From assembly GCA_036365145.1 (NCBI GenBank), contig JAEOAD010000024.1, positions 15,266,501-15,330,500 of the forward strand: a stretch of DNA of 64,000 nt, written 5' to 3'. How positions within the stretch are numbered: the stretch's first letter is position 1; each line of letters opens with the position of its first letter. Below the pieces are notes generated by a model. That model was given only the letters and a program-made list of their open reading frames with translations. It searched no databases and was not told where the DNA came from. Position numbers and translations under genes: made by a program. The DNA is from Orientallactaga sibirica (lineage: Eukaryota; Chordata; Mammalia; Rodentia; Dipodidae). Positions 1-11,140 of this stretch are shown here, in pieces.

Positions 1-145
1 AATCAGTAGCAGAGTTTATACAAGACTTTAAGCTGTTTGATTCCAAATCCAGAGGCTGTTTTTACTCATTATGGTATCTGTATATGGCAGTCTGAACTCA
101 AATGCAATCAATGGGAGAATATTTTAAACAAAAATTGTTACTCCA

Positions 146-375
146 GGGCTGGAGAGATGGCTTAGCAGTTAAATGCTTGCCTGTGAAGCCTAAGGACCCC
201 GGTTCGAGGCTTGATTCTCCAGAACCCACATAAGCCAGATGAACAAGGGGGTGCACGCATCTGGAGTTCGTTTGCAGTGGCTGGAGGCCATGGCGTGCCC
301 ATTCTCTCTCTCTCTACCTGCCTATTTCTGTATCTCTCTCTCACTCACTCACTCAAATAAATAAAATATTTAAAA
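146..375 (+). mobile_element. DIP-type tRNA-derived SINE
   Basis: Full-length element with the tRNA-like head (GGCTGGAGAGATGGCTTAG), a box-B-like GGTTCGAGGC, a CT-rich body and an AAATAAATAAA tail. The 15-bp TSD AAAATTGTTACTCCA lies at 131-145 and 376-390, so the boundaries are reliable. The short open frames inside it are SINE sequence, not a gene. Confidence 0.9.
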
Positions 376-496
376 AAAATTGTTACTCCAAATCAGGCCA
401 TGTGATAATCATGATAAATGTATTGACATTACAGCACATTTTTACTCCCTACTTTATTTCTTTTTAGTATTATATTATATTATATATTTTTTGTGT

Positions 497-638
497 CTTT
501 TTTTTAAGTAATGTCTCTCTAGCTCAGGCTGATCTGGAATTCATTATGTAGTCTCAGGGTGAGCTCAAACTCACTGTCATCCTCCTCCCTCTGCCTCCCA
601 AGTTCTGGGATTAAAAGGCATGAGCCACAGGCCTGGCT
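497..638 (-). mobile_element. B1 SINE
   Basis: Antisense 7SL-derived B1: CTCAGGCTGATCTGGAATTC, then CCTCTGCCTCCCAAG, TGGGATTAAAAGGCATGAGCC and GGCCTGGC. It is moderately diverged and the A-tail appears as a T-rich stretch on its left. Confidence 0.85.
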
Positions 639-771
639 TCCTTATTTATGATGTGAAGATTATATTCTAGCAGCCTATCAATTTTCAGTTCTTCCTTAAA
701 TTAAAAAAAAATGAAGGAAATCAAGCATTGGTACTCCAAACTGAGTGAATAATTTTAAGATTCATTTTACT

Positions 772-1088
772 ATCTATGGTGGTTGGAATCAGATGCTCCT
801 TACAAACTCATGTGTTGTGAATGCTTGGTCCCCAGCTGGTGTCAATTTGGGAGGGGAAGATTTGCTTAAGGAGGTGAGTTGTTGGGTGTGGGCTTTGTGC
901 TGCTATAGCCAATTCCCTCTGGCCAGAGCTCAGCTCAGTCTCTTGATGCTGTCTTCCACCTGCTGCTACAAGGAGAGATGTCCAGCCTCTGTTCTATCAC
1001 TTTTTTCCCTGATCTCATGAAATTTCCCCTCAAGACTATAAGCCAAAATAAACCCTTTGCTGCTCCCATTATCTGCTTTTGATTAGGT
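772..1088 (+). mobile_element. Degenerate rodent repeat, URR1 (hAT-Charlie)- or MaLR-LTR-like
   Basis: Shows the phrases typical of this rodent repeat class: AACTCATGTGTTGTGAATGC, TTGGTCCCCAGCTGG, and near the 3' end AAGACTATAAGCCAAAATAAA followed by CTGCTTTTGATTAGGTGTTT. The 91-codon frame at 745-1020 lies inside the repeat and is not a gene. URR1 and MaLR LTRs share these features, so the family is uncertain. Confidence 0.5.
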
Positions 1089-1092
1089 GTTT

Positions 1093-1137
<45 letters not shown>

Positions 1138-1170
1138 TTTGCTGCTCCCATTATCTGCTTTTGATTAGGT

Positions 1171-1236
<66 letters not shown>

Positions 1237-1256
1237 CAGAGACAGAGACAGAGAGA
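1050..1256. repeat. Duplicated 39-mer with (TA)n and (GA)n/(GACAGA)n tracts
   Basis: A perfect 39-bp segment (starts AAACCCTTTGCTGC, ends TTTTGATTAGGT) occurs at 1050-1088 and again at 1132-1170. Each copy is followed by a (TA)n tract (1089-1131 and 1171-1190). A (GA)n run grades into (GACAGA)n to about 1255. The layout fits one 82-bp tandem duplication of repeat end plus microsatellite. Confidence 0.9.
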
Positions 1257-1915
1257 AATAGATTTTATATCCTAGGGCATAATGTGCTAAACCATGCATG
1301 CAGATCAATGTTGAAAAAATAAAACAAGACAAAAACAACGTTTGGGGGGGGGACTTGTCAGTTGTGATGGAACTATGTGGTGAGTGGAATTAGTTATATT
1401 ATCATCTTCCTGCCTTCATGGGTTTGTGCAGCCCATCCCCATAGTTTTATCACCCACTGTATGAACATATAAGGATGGTAGTCTATAGGAATAAAAGCTT
1501 TGAGCCAAGGGAAAAACCGATAACAGCCAACATGGTCCTACATGTGGTGAAGAATATATTCCTGAAGAGTAAAATCCTTCCGTCTTAGCAAAAGTCCTCT
1601 GATCTTGAATTCAGCATTTGTAGTTTTAAATATTTAGGGTTTGCAGGGTCTACCTGTACTTGGCAAGAGTCTGTGCTTTCTGTAGCCCCATGGTGTGTAC
1701 AGCTGCTTGGCAAAGTGAAGAATTACTGGGGACGGTGATACTAGGAAAAAAAAAATATCCCTTTCAGACTTGAAAGGGAAGAGATAAGAATTTGTAATTA
1801 TAGTTTTAATCAATTACAATAATTCACTGGTGATAACACTTAGAAAGTCATTTTGAAGAATACCTACTTCTTCTTTTGGATTCCCAAACTTAAAAGGCAA
1901 CTTAGTCTTCAGTTT

Positions 1916-2160
1916 ATTTATTTTTTTATTTTTGTTTTATTTTTATATATTTATTAGCAACAGACAGACAAAGAGAGAAACAGGCAGATAGAGGGAGAGA
2001 GAATGGGCCCGCCAGGGCCTCCAGCCACTGCAAACAAACTCCAGATGCATGAGCCACCTTATGCATCTGGCTTACGTGGGTCCTGGGGAGTCGAGCCTCG
2101 AACCAGGGTCCTTAGGCTTCACAGGCAAGAGCTTAACTGCTAAGATATCTCTACAGCCCT
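1916..2160 (-). mobile_element. DIP SINE
   Basis: Antisense copy. A T-rich tail on the left is followed by a GA-rich body, CAGGGCCTCCAGCCACTGCA and ATCTGGCTTACGTGGGTCCT, and the head ends near CTCTACAGCCC. A local duplication/rearrangement lies at GAGTCGAGCCTCGAACC. Confidence 0.85.
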
Positions 2161-2246
2161 TTATTTTATTTTTTTGTCTCAAAGGCCAGCCTGGGAGCTA
2201 CTTTCTACCTACAGTTGAGGCTGAGAAAACTTCAAGAATTGGTTTG

Positions 2247-2467
2247 AAGGCTGGACAGATAGCTCAGCAATTAGGGTGCTTGCCTGCAAAGCCCAACGAG
2301 CCAGGTTTGATTCCCCAGTACCCACGTACAGGCAGATGCACAAGGTGGTCATGCGTCTGTCTGGAGCTTGCAGTGGCTAGAGGCCCTGGGACAACCATTC
2401 TCTTTCAGTGTCTCTCTTCTCTCTCTGCTTGCAAATAAAAAATAACTAACTAAATAAAGAAATACAA
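2247..2467 (+). mobile_element. DIP SINE, diverged
   Basis: Sense copy starting AAGGCTGGACAGATAGCTCAG, with GCAAAGCCCAACGAGCCAGG, a box-B-like GGTTTGATTCC, a CT-rich part and an A-rich tail. Several substitutions and a small insertion near GTCTGTCTGGAGC show an older copy. Confidence 0.8.
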
Positions 2468-2770
2468 TTTTAATAAATTGACTTAGGAGGCTAAAAACAT
2501 TAAATTGTATCTTGTTCTGTTTGTTCCGCATATTGTCTTAATCTTGTCACCATAGCATTCTCAGTGTTGTGATTCCAATTAATGCCAACTCTGCATCTTC
2601 TAAAATGGACATAATTCCATGGCTCTTTTAGCATAGTGGAAACAGTCTGAAGGTGGGTGGGTCAGTATGTTATTCGATTTCGCTGAGCATCCCTTTTCTT
2701 ATCTTGAGAATGGGATTGTAGCATCTTTGTTTACATGTTGTTTTGTGAAGATTAAAAATGCCACAGACAA

Positions 2771-2918
2771 ACCGGGCATGGTGGTGCATGCCTTTAATCC
2801 CAGCACTTGGGAGCCCGAGGTAGGAGGATCACGGTGAGTTCAAGGCAGTTCTGAGACTACATTGTGAATTCCAGGTCTAGGCTAGAATGAGACCCTACCT
2901 CAAAACAACAACAACAGG
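2771..2918 (+). mobile_element. B1 SINE
   Basis: Sense B1 starting CCGGGCATGGTGGTGCATGC, with CTTTAATCCCAGCACTTGGG and ending CTACCTCAAAACAACAACAA. It is directly followed by a DIP in the same orientation. Confidence 0.9.
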
Positions 2919-3205
2919 GTTGGAGAGATGGCTTAGGGGTTAAGGCGCCTGCCTCCTAAGCCTAAGAACGCTGGTTCCAATCTCCAGCGGTTCCAATCTC
3001 CAGGTCCCACCTTTAGCCAGATGCAAAGTGACACAAGGGTGCAATGCCACACTTGACCACAAGGGGGCGCACAGACCTGGATTTCATTTGCAGCAGCTGA
3101 GACACTGCTGGCGTGCCCATCTCTGTCTTCCTCTCTCTCTCTCTCTCTGTGTCTCTCCAAAACAATAATTAAAAAATATTTTAAAACAACAACAATAACA
3201 ACAAA
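2919..3205 (+). mobile_element. DIP SINE, long subfamily
   Basis: Sense copy of a DIP variant with about 30 extra bases between the CAGATGC and CACAAGGGGGCGC blocks (GGTGCAATGCCACACTTGAC is part of this). It also carries CAGCAGCTGAGACACTGCTG in place of the usual GTGGCTGGAGGCCCTGG. A 15-bp tandem slip (GGTTCCAATCTCCAG twice) lies near 2972-3002. Confidence 0.85.
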
Positions 3206-3435
3206 GCCAGAGACATTAGGTACTCAATAAACAAAACAGAAAGCATAAATGTGTATATTTCACTCCATCTCCTCAAGACTTAAATGATTCTGTGTAAACT
3301 GACTGTTATGTATTCATTTGGCAGTCACAGATTTTTGGTACTTAAAATTGACCTTGATAGTTTATTTCTTCATAAGCATCTATCTTACCTATCAACAATG
3401 AATCATTATTGAATATTATTGTTATTGCTACTACT
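3206..3435. other. Unique A/T-rich DNA
   Basis: No gene, recognisable repeat or long open frame is seen; there is only a short (TTA)n-like run near 3410-3440. Confidence 0.5.
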
Positions 3436-3439
3436 ATTA

Positions 3440-3740
3440 TTATTTGTGTGCATGTATGATTACGTGTGTGTCAGAGGACAACTTTGAGGTATTGGCCTTT
3501 GCCTTTCACCTTGTTTGAGTCAGGCTTTCTTTTGTTGTTTGTTTTCAAAGAGACCGGACTAGCTGGTCCACAACTTCACAGTTCTCCTGACCCTGCCTCG
3601 CATTGCAAGAGCTGCACTGGGATTATAGACTCAAGGGTCACTTTATATCCAGCTTTGTGTGAATGCTGGAGATGTGAACTCTGGTTGGTAGGCTTATGGA
3701 GCAAAAGCCTTTAACAGATGAGCCACCTACCCATCCCTGT
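3440..3740 (-). mobile_element. B4-type SINE (ID + B1 composite)
   Basis: Antisense order: a TG-rich tail (GTGTGTGTCAGAGGACAACT), a B1-like centre (CTGGGATTATAGACTC) and an ID-like head (AGATGAGCCACCTACCCATCC). It is strongly diverged. Confidence 0.6.
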
Positions 3741-3854
3741 CCCTCTTCTTGACCTAGATTTCACTAAGACACGGTCTTGGCCCTGCCATGTTCTTATTCA
3801 AGCTCTCATATCTCTAGATAATTACCTAATATAAAAGATCTTGGACAAATATCT

Positions 3855-3990
3855 TGGTTCCAGGCATGAAGAAACATAGCTGCAATCCAACATTTGGGAA
3901 CCTGAGCCAGGTGGATTACAAATTGGAGGCCAAAGTGAGCTACATAGGTCGATCCTGTCTTAAAACTGACAAACACAAAACAACCCCAAA
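3855..3990 (+). mobile_element. Old B1-like SINE
   Basis: Diverged sense B1: CTGCAATCCAACATTTGGGA, then GGAGGCCAAAGTGAGCTACA and CGATCCTGTCTTAAAACTGA. The 60-codon frame here belongs to the SINE. Confidence 0.55.
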
Positions 3991-5285
3991 TGGCAAACCA
4001 ACAAAACCTACTGCTTTTGAGAAACTAGGTCTATAGCCCAAAAAGAGGGCCACAGTCTAGATTTGAGAGTTTTCTAATCTCTGAAAATTAAATCCCTTAT
4101 CAACAAAAGTATTTTTAGGCTCTGTTTAAAACTGTTTAAAAGTGTAGACACCCACTGTATGACATCAGAATTTATTTGTGCCTTTGGCGACAATTGAAAC
4201 AGAATCACATTTCCTCTTTCCAGGAGGAGACCTGACTGACAGAGAACATAGTCTTCCCAAGGTCATTGCCAAAGATCACAGGGATTCCCTCTGCTTATCC
4301 TCAGGGGGCTTTGATTCCAGTTCTCATTTGGACCACTGAAAAATGAACCTGACTGACAGACAAGGACCATCCAGTAAATGAAACAAATGAACAAGCCAAC
4401 CATAGGCTCACATGAACAGCGATGGATATGACTGTGGTAAGACATTTTTGCATGAAACACCCTGGAAGATTGCTGCTGGCCATAGGACGTCCTATGGCCA
4501 GCAGCTCTGACCTGCTCCATCTGCTAGGTGCCCTGAGAAGCATTCGTGCAGTCAGCATCTGTATCTGAAGAGGCTTATATCGCATACCTAAACGTGTCTT
4601 GGGGAATCATATTTTTGTAAGCAATGACAAAAGGTATTATGAGCAGTTCTCCCCAAAAGCATATTTGCTCATTCAGGTTCCTAATGAGACATTTTAGTTC
4701 CTCTGTTTCTAACTATGTATTCGGTTTGGAAAAGCAGAATAATTTTTAATTAAAATAACTCCTGAAATATGCATAGAAAAATCCTTTCATTGGTAAGTTA
4801 TTCTATGTAAAGATCACTGAATAACATTATTTTAAACTCAAATCTAGAATATAGCCTTTAGAATTGAGAGCAGAGAATTCTAACAGGTAGTTGCTTACAT
4901 TATAGGCACTTTGAAATGACCATAAGAGAAGGATACCTTGTAAAATTAAAGTATTTTTCCTAGAAAATGATATAGTAAGTAAAGTTGCAGGATACCAGAA
5001 TACGTACATACATATATATATATCAGAATTGAATGCTTAGACTTTGAAATAAAAACACAATTACATTAACACTATCAAGAGCAACAAAATGAAATGTCAA
5101 CGTAAAGCTAAAAAGATTATACTAGGCTGTCCTAGTAGAATTGCAAAGCTCTGATGAATGTATCAGTGTTAGATTATGAACTGTAACCAATATATCAAAT
5201 TCATGAAAGATATCCATAGTTGGGAATCCTGGAGGAGGGCAGGGTCTACAGGAACTCTACATGTTCCGGTTTTAAAAATTTTTTA
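3991..5285. other. Unique DNA containing a perfect palindrome
   Basis: No gene is recognised. Overlapping minus-strand frames at 4263-4585 give no known protein. CCTGACTGACAGA occurs twice, near 4232 and 4350. The palindrome at 4472-4505 is listed separately. Confidence 0.5.
4472..4505. repeat. Perfect 34-bp palindrome without spacer
   Basis: The left arm GCTGCTGGCCATAGGAC (4472-4488) is followed at once by its exact reverse complement (4489-4505). The centre is GACGTC. The bases just outside (T at 4471, T at 4506) do not pair, so the symmetry ends sharply. It lies in unique sequence, outside any SINE I can see. Confidence 0.95.
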
Positions 5286-5289
5286 AATA

Positions 5290-5506
5290 TTTTTTTTAAA
5301 TTTATTTATTTGAGAGAGAGAGAGAGGGGAAGAGGCAGATCAAGAGAACGAGAGAATGGGCATGCCAGAGCCCCTAGCCACTGTAAACAAACTCCTGATG
5401 CCCGCAGCCCCTTGTGCATCTGGCTTATGTGGGTCCTGGGAAATAGAACTGGAGTCTTTAGGCTTCAGAGACAAACACCTTAACTGCTAAGCCATTTTCC
5501 CAGCCC
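5290..5506 (-). mobile_element. DIP SINE
   Basis: Antisense DIP with a GA tract, CCAGAGCCCCTAGCCACTGT, CATCTGGCTTATGTGGGTCC and a head ending CATTTTCCCAGCCCC. It faces a sense DIP at 5548, forming an inverted SINE pair that could fold in RNA. Confidence 0.85.
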
Positions 5507-5547
5507 CTATTTTTTTTTTTATTTTGTATGCTTAAGATTGTATAAAA

Positions 5548-5755
5548 TCGGGCTGGCGAGACAGCTTAGCAGTTAAGGCCTTTGTCTACAAAGCCAAAGG
5601 ATCCCAGTTTGATTCTCCAGGACCCACGTAAGCCAGCTGCACAAGGGGGCGCATGCATCTGGATTTCCTTTGCAGTGGCTGGAGGTCCTGGTGTGCCGAT
5701 TCTCTCTCTCTCCCTCTTTCTCTTTCTCAAATAAATAAATAAATAAAATATATTT
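5548..5755 (+). mobile_element. DIP SINE
   Basis: Sense DIP starting CGGGCTGGCGAGACAGCTTA and ending in AAATAAATAAATAAA. Similar 12-mers ATTGTATAAAAT (about 5536) and GTTGCATAAAAT (about 5770) look like a diverged TSD. Confidence 0.85.
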
Positions 5756-5864
5756 TAACATTTTTAAAAGGTTGCATAAAATGCAAAACCTATGAAAAAT
5801 GAATGCCATCTAAGGCATATGACTAGCCAGCTCATGGATACAAATAGCCTGCGGACAACATCGT

Positions 5865-6095
5865 GAGAAGCAGTGTCATGGAGGAAGAGTCAGCATTTGA
5901 ATGAGGCTGACCTGGATCAAAGCCTGAACTCTACTGTTAGCAAAAGTTACCTGAATGGAAACACATGGTCTTAGTTCTTATCCTGGACCTTACTTTTATC
6001 ATCTAGAAGGCAATGGCAAGAACAATTACATCGTTTAAAAATGAAATTATGAACACAAGTCACTTAAGCACTATGTGCCATACGGTACATGTCCA
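5865..6095 (+). mobile_element. MIR-like ancient SINE
   Basis: Diverged but ordered MIR-type phrases: GAGGCTGACCTGGATCAAAG, TGAACTCTACTGTTAGC, then a late ACTTAAGCACTATGTGCCAT segment. Assigned by resemblance to the mammalian-wide MIR consensus recalled from memory. Confidence 0.5.
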
Positions 6096-6335
6096 AACAA
6101 CCACCGACGCCCTGCCTGGAATGCATGGAGCCGCATTAAGAGTTTTCCTCGTTTCACAAGCTAACACACTGAGGCCAAAATGAGAAAGGTCATTGGAAGA
6201 AATGAGAAGACTTTATGCAAGAAAGGAAATTATGCATTTGTTTGGTTACACATTCATTCAAGGATCATTTAGATTTACTCACTTTCATAAGCCTTAATAG
6301 TCTTATTTGTAATTAAAAAGTACTTCCAGGAATTA

Positions 6336-6513
6336 GCAGGGCGTGGTGGCGCACACCTTTAATCCCAGCACTTGGGAGGCAGAGGCTGGAGGATCGCCAT
6401 GAGTTCGAGGCCACCCTGAGGCTACAGAGTGAATTCCATGTCAGCCTGGGCTAGAGGGAGGTCCTACCTTGAAAAACAAAAAACAAAAAACAAAAAAGAA
6501 AAAAAAAAAAGAA
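6336..6513 (+). mobile_element. B1 SINE
   Basis: Sense B1 (GCAGGGCGTGGTGGCGCACA at its start) with a complex A-rich tail (AAAAACAAAAAACAAAAAAG). A TSD of about 20 bp containing AAAGTACTTCCAGGAATTA flanks it at 6316-6335 and 6518-6536. Frames at 6429-6765 read through this tail. Confidence 0.92.
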
Positions 6514-6536
6514 AAAAAAGTACTTCCAGGAATTAT

Positions 6537-8787
6537 ATCCAATTCTCTCCAGCTCTCTCCCTCTCCCCCCCCCGCCCCCACACACACCCTTCAGGGTGGT
6601 ACAGTTGGCAGAGTATCTGAGTGTAAGGTCATTGTAAGCAGTAGCACCAAAATGCACATGCGATCACAAAGAGGCTCGAAGCCGGTGCAGAATCGTCAAA
6701 TTTGTGTACATGTTATGCATATAAGACATCTTGTGTGCTGTCATGTTGTTTTCAGTTGCCGGTGAGGTTATGTTGAGGTTAGAAACACACCGAATGTGCG
6801 TTTGCTAATATGAGCATCAAGATCACCAAGGACAGGATGTTTGCCAAGTGAATCACTGTCACAGTCCCTGCTCTGGTTGACTTTTATTTTTGACCTCAAG
6901 CTTCCGGGGTGAAATGTAATGGTTGACTCTTTAGGGACTTAACAGGACCACTGCGTGGATTCCCTACTCCAGTCCTCCCTCCACAAGACCACTGTATCAC
7001 AAGTGCTATCACAATGTAGCCCAGAGCTTTGATTTCCCCAAGACAGATGGGCCTGTCCTATCTTTACCTAAAACACTCACACATTTCCCATTGCTAACAG
7101 GGCTCAGGCGTATCAGGGTCGATGACCAGGTCCCCTAAGCTTCTGACATCACCTATCACACACCATCCTTCCCACATTCTGTACCCTTTTCTAACTCACG
7201 CCTTTGTGTATGAACAACAGTATGTTCAGATAAAGGAAACTTGTCATGGTTGGAGCCCTGAGTGGGACAGGAGTCAAGCAAGAGGATGAGGCATTTGAGG
7301 TAGCAAGTGTGGACTAGATGGGGGAGAGTTATAAAAGCAATTCTAAGAGCGCTTGCTTTTCTTCTGTGTTTATCTAAGACACCCTCAAAATAGAGGACAG
7401 TTACCATCCCCTCTACCATGGGCTTTGGAAGCATGGCTTGAAGTAGGTCATTGCAGGTGAAAAATTTATTTAAAGTGTCCCTTTATGTATGTGTATATAT
7501 GTGTATTTGTATATGTACATATATTTATATATATATTTCTGTGAATTCTAGTACTAGTGTTAATACTAAAACAATATTGTTGGAATTTGAAGAGGGCATT
7601 ACTCTGGGTATTCAAGTCCACTGGTATAGTGTAGTGTTAGATTTCCTGACAGATGTGTGTTACAGATCAAGAGGCACATGTAGGTGACGGAGCTGTGGCA
7701 GCAGTAAACTTGTAGTTAAGTTTGTTTTTAGTTTTATAATTTTCATCGTGCATATGGTATGTTTGAAGCTTATAATAGCAATGGCTTAATATGTTGGGAT
7801 TTGAAGAACTTCCTCTGGTGTCAGCTGAAAGTCAGATTAGAAGTGTGAGGATGCAAGAGGAGAAGGAACAGGTCAGGCACCATTTGGATGATTAGAGAAA
7901 GTGTCATGGAAGATTCTCAGTTCTGGGTTTTGGTATTTGAATAATAATTATTATTTATTACTATTATTAATCCAGAGTGATGCAAGAATAGAAGAAGGTC
8001 TGCAATTTTGAGCAGACCTGTTAGGGATGAAATTGGGATTTATAGGTGGAAGCACAGAAAGGTGACCATATGGTTTATAGATCATGAGACATCTGCCTTG
8101 ATTAATCAATCAGTCAGTTATCTGTCTGTCTACATGTAGAAATCACAAGTGAAAATTAAGACCATGGGACGACATTAAATTGTGCAAAGAAGTAACATAA
8201 GATCAGAGGGGGAAATTGTTGCATACGAGAAAAAAACGAAAGTATAAGTAATAAGGAAGAATAAGGACAGACCTATGGATAATGTCAACATGTCGGATCA
8301 AACTTGAACTAACTCATTTTCTCATTTGATAGATTAAGAGGACGAGGCTTACAAATATCAAATGATTGTTATCAGAACCTTATATCATGTTCTCATTCCT
8401 GGTTAAGTGCTATTAGTGTATTTTATTGTTTGTTTTATCAGTAGAATTTGTCATGCTTTAGTGTACACACCATAACATATAGCCTGCAGAAAGACAGTTT
8501 TCAAAGTGTGGTCATGTAGTATGATTTTTTTAAGAAAGAAAAAAAATTGAAAATTAAGCAGTTATTTCTTGAAGAGGACAACAACTTTGTCTTAAGCAGA
8601 CCAATTTACACGTAGACTGATGCTGAAATATGAAACTCAGATCAACTGTATATTAAAGCAATAATGAAAGAAATAAATGGAACACACCACAAATGTCATT
8701 TTTAGTATTGTTTCCTGGAGATTTTTTTCAGGTAGAAGGGTTATTTTTGATATTCATTAAACTTTCATTGAAACATCTCTCTTTGAT
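6537..8787. other. Unique DNA, no gene seen
   Basis: Contains a short C/CA-rich run (6559-6590), a TA/TG microsatellite (about 7480-7545) and a short ATT run (about 7942-7972). The frames at 7156-7434 (-) and 7451-7687 (+) give no recognisable protein; the latter starts over the TG/TA repeat. Confidence 0.5.
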
Positions 8788-8965
8788 CTACAAGCCTTTT
8801 TTTTTTTTTTTTTTTTTTTTGGTTTTTGAGGTAGGATCTCACTCTAGCTCAGGCTGACCTGAAATTCACTATGTAGTTTCAGGTGGCCTTGAACTCATGG
8901 TGATCCTCCTACCTCTGCCTCCTGAGTGCTGGGATTAAAGGTGTGCGCCACCACGCCCGGCTCTT
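8788..8965 (-). mobile_element. B1 SINE, part of a DIP-B1 composite
   Basis: Antisense B1 after a T26 run: GGTTTTTGAGGTAGGATCTC, then CTGGGATTAAAGGTGTGCGC and CACCACGCCCGGCTC. It abuts an antisense DIP. The pair shares one TSD, CTACAAGCCT, at 8788-8797 and 9211-9220. Confidence 0.9.
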
Positions 8966-9210
8966 TTTTCATTTTCTAAATTTTATTTTAGAGGGAGTGT
9001 GTGAGAGAGAGACAGAGAGAGAGAGAATTGGCGAGCTGGGGCCTCAGCCACTGTAATCAAAGTATAGATGCTTGTGCCACCTAGTGGGAATGTGAGAGCT
9101 TGTGTTTGCCTCACCTTTGTGTGTCTGGCTTATGTGGGATCTAGAGAGTCAAACATGGGTTCTTAGGCTTCACACACATGCGCCTTAACCACTAAGCCAT
9201 CTCTCCATCC
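8966..9210 (-). mobile_element. DIP SINE, variant with alternative insertion
   Basis: Antisense DIP; the head ends CTAAGCCATCTCTCCATCC. Between the body and the GTGTCTGGCTTATGTGGGAT block it has about 30 extra bases (GGGAATGTGAGAGCTTGTGT), different from the long subfamily elsewhere in the window. Confidence 0.85.
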
Positions 9211-9220
9211 CTACAAGCCT

Positions 9221-10740
9221 CTTTTCCAAGTACTCCTCCTTGAAAGTGCCCTAATGCTCTTGGTTTAACATGACCACCATAGCCCGTCCCATTTTCTCCA
9301 AATGCTGGAGAACTTTTGTCATACATGCTGGAAGAAATGGTGAACAATTTCAAATCTGCATCTATAAGTTGATGCATGCTGCTTGCTAGGGAGATCCAGT
9401 AGGAACTGGAAATGGCACATTCTGGTACTCAGCCAGAGGAGGGTGGCTTCCCACGAAGGCAGTCCATTTTCTCACCTACTCCTCTGTCCTTTGGCAGAGA
9501 AAACCTGAAGCATTTAGAGTGTCATCTAGGCTTATTCCCTAGGTGTAGAAATGGTGGGCTCAGCCCCCTGCCACCCTTCTCTAAACCGTGGTTTTTAAGT
9601 AAGGCAACAGTGGTCTTACTCAAGTATAAAGGAAACAATCTCTCTGCATTTTGGCCAGCTGGCAGATAGCACTGGCTACAGGTAATGGGACCAATGCACT
9701 GATCAATGTGAGAGACAATGTATCCTCTTCTTTCCATCCACCTTGAGCTTACTGTGCTTCCTAGAAAGGCTGGGCACATGGGGCAGATCACCTTTTCCAG
9801 CAGAGTTCCAAGTCTGTGTAGGGAGCCTCAGAGGGGAGGTGGTCTCAGCATCATGCTGTGCACCGGCACATGGAAGCCAGAATGCTGGGACCGAGGGGTG
9901 CCTGTGTGTTTGACGAGTAGGAGCACACATGTCTGTCACAATGCTATGGACAGTGGTTGACAGGGTGCTAAAAGAACAGGGTGTGGGAATAGAATTAACT
10001 AGTCATCCATAATTAGTCTGAAAAGAGACTCTTGGAGTTGAAAAATAGGATCTTAATATAGATAGCAGTAGTTTGTTATTCCATTCAGTGAAAATTATCT
10101 TATTGTCCTAATAATGAGTTTGGAGGAAGCTGCAATTTTTTTTCTGGGTCTATGTTTCAAAGAAGATAAATTGAGGGAGTCAAAAGGACAAACGCGAGAA
10201 AAAAAACCCCTTTGATATCTTGCTTTTTGCCACTACAGTAAAATGACTATCACGAATGCTCTTACTGGTGATTGGTTTAGATTCCTTTAAGCCAAAAATA
10301 TAATATAAAATAATTTCCTTATTTGTATGGATTTTATGGTGTACGGGGATGACGTGGCTTAAATAGTACTATTTCACTGTAATGAGAACTCTTTGAAAAA
10401 AAAAAAAAGAAATTGAATTTTCCTGTTAGCAGGGTGGGTTTTTTTTTTTTTTTTTGTATTTATCAAGATGTATCATCTTTGTGCATAGATGAAGAAAGAA
10501 ATGAAGAACATGAGCCTCCTACCTGGTTTTCCTCATCTCACTTATTCTGACATTCTCCACTGCTGTCCTTGTATGGAGACTGCAGAAAGGGATTCCAGCA
10601 CATTCAGGAAAGAGTTGAATGAATTGATCTCCTGAGAGTTGACCTATGAAGCCAACACATAAGGCATAGAGTTACATCAAGTTATCACAAACAGAGAACG
10701 ATTTTCAGTAACCGGGTAGGATGAATTCATATTATTATTA
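9221..10740. other. Unique DNA, no gene seen
   Basis: Several overlapping frames of 60-90 codons occur on both strands between 9192 and 9960, but none resembles a known protein and no clear exon signals were seen. A T-rich run lies at about 10438-10456. Confidence 0.45.
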
Positions 10741-10890
10741 TTATTTTGGTTTTTCGAGGTAGGGTCTCACTCTACTCCGGCTGACCTAGAATTCACTATG
10801 TACTCTCAGGGTGGCCTCGAACTCATGGCAATCCTCTTACCTCTGCCTCCCGAGTGCTGGGGTTAAAGGTGTGTGCCACCACACCTGGCT
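10741..10890 (-). mobile_element. B1 SINE
   Basis: Antisense B1: GGTTTTTCGAGGTAGGGTCT to CCACCACACCTGGCT, preceded by an (ATT)n run on the tail side. Well preserved. Confidence 0.9.
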
Positions 10891-10952
10891 ATTATTATTA
10901 CTCTGACACTAGAATTCTGGGTGTATTATTATGGCTATTATTCTTACCTCTA

Positions 10953-11140
10953 TTATTATTATTATTTTGGATTTTTGAGATTATTATTATTATTTTGGAT
11001 TTTTGAGATAAGGACTCACTCTAGCTCAGGCTGACCTGGAATTCACCATGTCATCTCAGAGTGGCCTAGAACTCACTGTGATCCTTCAACTTCTGCCTCC
11101 CAAGTGCTGAGATTAAAGGCATGTGCCACCACGCCTGGCC
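10953..11140 (-). mobile_element. B1 SINE with duplicated tail junction
   Basis: A second antisense B1 in the same orientation. Its tail junction is duplicated: 10953-10980 and 10981-11008 are identical 28-mers made of (TTA)n plus the start of the B1 3' end (TTTTGGATTTTTGAGA). The B1 body ends CCACCACGCCTGGCC. Confidence 0.9.
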
